Shown here piece after piece: positions 60,877-64,000 of a stretch of 64,000 nt of DNA. The notes beneath the pieces were generated by a model. The model was not told where the DNA came from. It ran no database searches and worked only from the letters and a program-made list of their open reading frames with translations. The DNA comes from Prauserella shujinwangii. Its GTDB lineage: Bacteria; Actinomycetota; Actinomycetes; Mycobacteriales; Pseudonocardiaceae. Every line of letters begins with the position of its first letter. Positions within the stretch are counted from its first letter, which is position 1. The stretch is taken from the NCBI RefSeq assembly GCF_003001955.1, contig NZ_PVNH01000003.1, forward strand, positions 558,001 through 622,000, written 5' to 3'. Made by a program: the position numbers and the translations under genes.

Positions 60877-61965
60877 ATGGACATTCTCCGTGCTCACCAG
60901 GCGCCGCTTCCGGAACATCCCGGGTCATGGCTGGGATCGGCAAGGGAGGACGCCGCCGTGGTCCCGTGGCGGCTGCGGGTCCGGCTGGCCGACCGGCCCG
61001 GCGCACTCGCCCGGATCGCGATCAGGCTCGCCGACCTGGAATGCAACATTCTCGGGCTGACCGTGCTGCCGATCCCCGGCGGCGTGCTGGACGAGATCGT
61101 CGTCCGGCCCGCGACCGGCCTCACCCGCGACCTGCTCGCCGAGGCGATCCGCACCGAGGACTGCGAGTGCCTCGGCATCACCGACGCCGACGTGCACGAG
61201 CTCGTCGATGTCGCCGCCGCCAGCCTCGCCGCCGCGCGGCGTGCGGTCGCCGACCCGGCGGGGCTGGCCGACGCGGTGCGGGCGGTGCTGGCCGCGGACA
61301 TCGTGACGGTGGTCCCCGCCGAGGAGGGCAACCCGGGCCGGGACGAGGGTGGGCACCGGACGGTGCTCCCCGCCCCGGACGGGCGGGTGCTCGTGGCCCG
61401 CCGCAACTGGGCTCCGTTCGCCCAGCTCGAGCTCGCCAGGGCCGGCGCGCTGCTGGCACTGCTCGACGCGGTGCGCGCCGATCTGTCCCGGCCCGCTGTG
61501 GCCACGTGCGCGGACGGCGCCACGATCGTGCTGCGCGAGGGTCGGCCCGCCGACGCGGACGCGGTGCTCGCGCTGCACGGCAGGTGCTCGGCGGCGACGC
61601 TGTTCGAGCGGTACCACACCGGCACGCGCTCGATCCCGCGTCGCCGCCTGCACCGGCTGCTCGTGCCGCCGAGGGGGCGGAGCCTGCTGGCCGTCTGCGG
61701 GCGGGACGTGCTGGGGATCGGCCAGCTCATTCCCACCGCGGAGCCCGGCGTCGCCGAGCTCTCCCTGCTGGTGGAGGACGCGTGGCAGCGCAACGGCGTC
61801 GGCACCGCCCTGCTGCGGCGGCTGGCCGCCCTCGCTGTCGCCCTGGGGCACCGGCAGCTCGTGGCGAACTGCCTGCCCGGCCACGACGGGGTCCACCGGA
61901 CGGCGGTCCGGGCGGGCCTCGCCGCGGTCCCGGGCGGCGACGGCGGCCTGCGGTTGCCGCTCTGA
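60877..61965 (+). CDS. ACT-GNAT fusion protein (amino-acid-regulated lysine acetyltransferase type)
   Basis: 362 aa. ACT domain after a short N-terminal extension (WRLRVRLADRPGALARIAIRLADLECNILGL, about residues 31-61), then a linker and a C-terminal GNAT domain (ELSLLVEDAWQRNGVGTALLRRLAALA, with Q/RxxGxG loop). This layout matches actinobacterial ACT-domain Gcn5 acetyltransferases that modify acetyl-CoA synthetase-like enzymes and are tuned by amino acids. The ligand cannot be read from the sequence. ATG 60877; a later start at the ACT domain is possible. Confidence 0.8.
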   Translation: MDILRAHQAPLPEHPGSWLGSAREDAAVVPWRLRVRLADRPGALARIAIRLADLECNILGLTVLPIPGGVLDEIVVRPATGLTRDLLAEAIRTEDCECLGITDADVHELVDVAAASLAAARRAVADPAGLADAVRAVLAADIVTVVPAEEGNPGRDEGGHRTVLPAPDGRVLVARRNWAPFAQLELARAGALLALLDAVRADLSRPAVATCADGATIVLREGRPADADAVLALHGRCSAATLFERYHTGTRSIPRRRLHRLLVPPRGRSLLAVCGRDVLGIGQLIPTAEPGVAELSLLVEDAWQRNGVGTALLRRLAALAVALGHRQLVANCLPGHDGVHRTAVRAGLAAVPGGDGGLRLPL

Positions 61966-61972
61966 CGGCGCG

Positions 61973-62680
61973 TCAGCAGGCCACGTCCACGTCGCCGCCC
62001 GCCTCGAACGAGACGTGCACGTGGTCGTAGTGGTTGGCGGTGGCGCTGCCGCGGTCCTCCATCATCGACCAGCCACCACCGTCGTTGTACCGCTGGCGCC
62101 AGATCACGTAGCTCACCGCGAACTCCGACTGGTGCGCCAGCACGTACTCGGCGAGCGCGTCGCCGGTCGCCGTGTCGACCATGAAGTCGAGGGCGAGCCC
62201 GGACGGGTGGTCGCTCGCGCCGGAACGGCTGGCGCGGCCGATGACGGAGTCCACCGCGAACTTACCCAGCAGGTGGTTGCCGACCTGCGCGACATGCGGC
62301 TCGGTGCCGTCGAGCGCCGTGGAGCAGGATTCCGGCGGCGGTGGTGGCGGAGGGGTGGGTTTGGGGCTCGGTTTCGGCGCCGGCTTGCGGACCGCCTGCT
62401 TGGTGGTCTCGGGTGCCACCGTCGTCGTGGTGGTCGGCCGGGGCTTGGTGGTGCTGGCCGGAGCCTTGGTCGTGGTCGTGGGGCGGGTCGTTGTCGGGCT
62501 CGGAGTGGTGGCCGAGTCGATTCCCAGGGCCGCGACGGCGGTGCCACCGTTCTCCTCGAGCTGGCCCAGTCCGCCGGTGATCCACATCGTGAACACCAGC
62601 AGGCCCGCGGCACTCGATCCCATTGCTGTCGGTTTTCGCCATGACGGCGTCTTCTTCTTCAGTCGATGTCGACCGGGCAT
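61973..62680 (-). CDS. Secreted/anchored protein with ARB_07466-like C-terminal domain
   Basis: 235 aa. Basic N-terminus, a hydrophobic signal/anchor (about residues 20-41), a long Thr/Pro-rich linker (about 55-118) for spanning the wall, and a C-terminal domain with SDHPSGLALDFMV and NHYDHVHVSF, the His/Asp metal-site pattern of the ARB_07466/D,D-carboxypeptidase-like fold. Likely a cell-wall hydrolase. The ATG 62680 is chosen for the basic n-region. The 239-bp gap upstream holds no gene; an inverted GTTAC...GTAAC-like motif there was not convincing. Confidence 0.78.
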   Translation of the reverse strand: MPGRHRLKKKTPSWRKPTAMGSSAAGLLVFTMWITGGLGQLEENGGTAVAALGIDSATTPSPTTTRPTTTTKAPASTTKPRPTTTTTVAPETTKQAVRKPAPKPSPKPTPPPPPPPESCSTALDGTEPHVAQVGNHLLGKFAVDSVIGRASRSGASDHPSGLALDFMVDTATGDALAEYVLAHQSEFAVSYVIWRQRYNDGGGWSMMEDRGSATANHYDHVHVSFEAGGDVDVAC

Positions 62681-62919
62681 GCGAATTCACACCATCCTCG
62701 GGGGAGGGTCTCCCGGCGCCGTGTGTCGGGGGAGGCGCCGGTCGACCGGAAGGCCCGGCCAGGTTACGAAACGGCAACAGAGAAGTCACGGCCGAGGTGG
62801 TTTTGAACACAGATCGACTGCGCATTGCGGCCGAACGTGGGACGGCAATTGCGCCGAACGGCGGATTAGGTGATGACGCTGCGTGTGTTCCGGTCTCCCG
62901 GAGGGTGAGTGCCGTCCGG

Positions 62920-63423
62920 TTACCGGCGGGACCAGAACCAGTCGCGCTGCCGGGCCTCCCGCAACGCCGTGCGCTTGCGGTCGGCGGTCAGCCGGTCGAG
63001 ATAGAGGACGCCGTCGAGGTGGTCGGTCTCGTGCTGCAGACACTGGGCGAGGACATCGTCCCCGGCCACGGTCACCGGCTCGTTCCGCACGTCCACGCCC
63101 CGCACCACGGTGTGTTTGGCGCGCCGGGTGGGGAACCACAGTTCCGGCACGGACAGGCAGCCCTCGTCGATCTCGTGGGTCTCCTCGGACAGCTCCACGA
63201 TCTCGGGGTTCACCACGTAGCCGACCCGGTCACCGACGCGGTAGCTGAACACCCGCAGGCTCACCCCGATCTGCGGGGCGGCGAGACCCGCCCTGCCCGG
63301 TGCGTCCACCGTGTCCAGCAGATCGGTGACCAGTGATTCCAGGGACTTGTCGAACCGGGTCACCGGGTCGGCTGGGCTCTTGAGCACCGGGTCGCCGAAG
63401 TAGCGCAGCTCGCGCACGGCCAT
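62920..63423 (-). CDS. def: Peptide deformylase
   Basis: 167 aa. All three metal motifs: GLAAPQIG (about residue 47), EGCLSVP (Cys ligand, about 88-94) and QHETDHLDG (two His ligands and catalytic Glu, about 130-138). Removes the formyl group from nascent proteins; length is normal for the bacterial class I/actinobacterial form. ATG with GAGGAGGAAGG ribosome site upstream. Probably leads an independent transcript. Confidence 0.95.
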   Translation of the reverse strand: MAVRELRYFGDPVLKSPADPVTRFDKSLESLVTDLLDTVDAPGRAGLAAPQIGVSLRVFSYRVGDRVGYVVNPEIVELSEETHEIDEGCLSVPELWFPTRRAKHTVVRGVDVRNEPVTVAGDDVLAQCLQHETDHLDGVLYLDRLTADRKRTALREARQRDWFWSRR

Positions 63424-63529
63424 CGTCGAAGATCCTTCCTCCTCTGCCGGCGCAGCCTAGTGGTCCCTTACGTCCGGAGTTGTCGGCAGGAGTCGCCTCG
63501 CGACGGACGACATCACCGCGTGTCCCCCA

Positions 63530-63535
63530 TAGCGT
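63530..63535 (+). promoter_or_regulatory. -10 element of the small membrane-protein gene (leaderless)
   Basis: TAGCGT, 7 nt before ATG 63543; no Shine-Dalgarno. Confidence 0.5.
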
Positions 63536-63542
63536 CGTCGTC

Positions 63543-63914
63543 ATGTCGTGGAAGCTCGTCGTCGCACTGGCGGCATTCGGTCTCCTCCGGCCGCTGCTGA
63601 GCATGGCCGGAGTCCTGGACGCGCTGGGCAAGCCGTGGAGCCCGCTGGCGGCGACCGCGGTGATCGCGGTCGTCTGGGTCGGGGCGGTGGTGTGGGCGCG
63701 GCCCGCCCAGCCCGTGCTGACCCTCACCCTCGCCGGGGTGGGTTACGCCGTGCTGGCGGTGTTGCTGAACCTGGCCGCGCAACCGTTGTTCGAGGACGCC
63801 CGACTCGTGCCCGGGGCGGGCATGATCGCCATGCTGGTGACGAACGCGTTGTGGGGCGCGGTGCTCGGCGTGGTCGCGTTCGGCATCCTGCGCTGGACCG
63901 GGCGCGCGCGCTGA
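63543..63914 (+). CDS. Small integral membrane protein
   Basis: 123 aa with four predicted membrane helices (LVVALAAFGLLRPLLSMAG, LAATAVIAVVWVGAVVW, VLTLTLAGVGYAVLAVLLNL, GMIAMLVTNALWGAVLGVVAFGIL) and a basic C-terminus. No family recognised. ATG 63543 fits the leaderless -10; an in-frame upstream start at 63480 would include the promoter. Confidence 0.75.
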   Translation: MSWKLVVALAAFGLLRPLLSMAGVLDALGKPWSPLAATAVIAVVWVGAVVWARPAQPVLTLTLAGVGYAVLAVLLNLAAQPLFEDARLVPGAGMIAMLVTNALWGAVLGVVAFGILRWTGRAR

Positions 63915-63940
63915 GCCGGGCCGCGCGGCGGCGGCCCGGC
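63915..63940. terminator. Bidirectional terminator hairpin
   Basis: Perfect arms GCCGGGCCGC (63915-63924) and GCGGCCCGGC (63931-63940), 6-nt loop, between the convergent membrane-protein gene and the partial gene at the right edge. Confidence 0.6.
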
Positions 63941-63947
63941 CCAGCCG

Positions 63948-64000
63948 TCACGCGGGCATGCCGGACTCGACGGGAAGCCCCGCGCCGGCCCAGTCCTGGA
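63948..64000 (-). CDS. C-terminal end of a protein, possibly a rhodanese-type sulfurtransferase
   Basis: Only the last 16 residues are in the window (QDWAGAGLPVESGMPA) before a TGA stop. The ending resembles the 'S/G-W-x-x-W...P-V-E' C-terminus of thiosulfate sulfurtransferases, but this is too short for a firm call. Confidence 0.4.
   Translation of the reverse strand, partial: QDWAGAGLPVESGMPA

Noticed and set aside
62681-62900. c-di-AMP (ydaO-type) riboswitch or MtrA box before the ARB_07466-like gene
   Set aside because: Cell-wall hydrolase leaders often carry these, but the conserved ydaO blocks were not recognisable and the GTTAC-like repeat is imperfect.

Overview
This is a high-GC actinobacterial chromosome segment with dense genes, many GTG/TTG starts and many 1-8 bp gene overlaps. 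Gene content and order point to the Pseudonocardiaceae (Amycolatopsis/Saccharomonospora-like): PriA replaces a separate HisA and TrpF, two enzymes look F420-dependent, a mycothiol-dependent-type enzyme is present, and the order pknL / Rv2175c-like / idsA / metF resembles that around mycobacterial Rv2172c-Rv2178c. There is no rRNA, tRNA, insertion sequence, prophage or CRISPR array.

Layout. 1-3558: tryptophan catabolism (tryptophan 2,3-dioxygenase and kynureninase), divergent from a creatininase-family hydrolase and the start of an aryl-CoA ligase. 3740-9600: valine dehydrogenase, a VanW/peptidoglycan-binding membrane protein, and metallophosphoesterase, PHP and GNAT genes. 9789-19660: an MFS exporter and the late histidine genes hisH and priA, then hisF-hisI after six unrelated genes (Lrp regulator, PLP dehydratase, F420-type protein, CseBC-like two-component system, GT-C glycosyltransferase). 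19677-25495: a TetR regulator divergent from trpE-(membrane protein)-trpC-trpB-trpA. 25578-31310: lgt, a reductase/SDR pair under a KstR-type operator, and a btuFCD cobalamin importer behind a cobalamin riboswitch. 31864-39630: glutamate synthase gltB-gltD and class II DAHP synthase aroG. 39666-48123: a WS/DGAT acyltransferase, a macrodomain protein coupled to the PASTA kinase PknL, the Rv2175c-like PknL-substrate homologue, a secreted polyester hydrolase closely resembling Cut190, and a large LuxR regulator. 48185-55217: LLM oxidoreductase, phytoene synthase, phytoene desaturase, prenyl synthase, then metF and a DUF885 peptidase. 55293-64000: an EamA exporter behind a leader-peptide region, small housekeeping genes, a LexA-box operon (HEPN + DinB/MDMPI-fold proteins), rraA, an ACT-GNAT protein, a secreted ARB_07466-like protein, peptide deformylase, and the end of a possible sulfurtransferase.

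Aromatic and nitrogen metabolism dominate: aroG feeds chorismate to trpE-CBA, kynA/kynU take tryptophan apart again, and gltBD, vdh and his genes handle nitrogen. Regulation is unusually readable. More than a dozen genes have a TANNNT -10 element exactly 6-7 nt before the start codon (leaderless mRNAs), and there are clear LexA and KstR-type operators and a cobalamin riboswitch.

The most unusual structures are (i) a triplicated gltB/gltD junction in which an RBS and start/stop overlap are repeated, creating a chain of two small overlapping ORFs between the two subunit genes; (ii) several families of repeats placed right at gene ends, some palindromic and some 21-bp tandem arrays oriented in the sense of the preceding gene; (iii) a promoter between the creatininase gene and kynA whose -10 core appears to work in both directions; and (iv) an SOS-type HEPN operon with a strongly structured 5' UTR.
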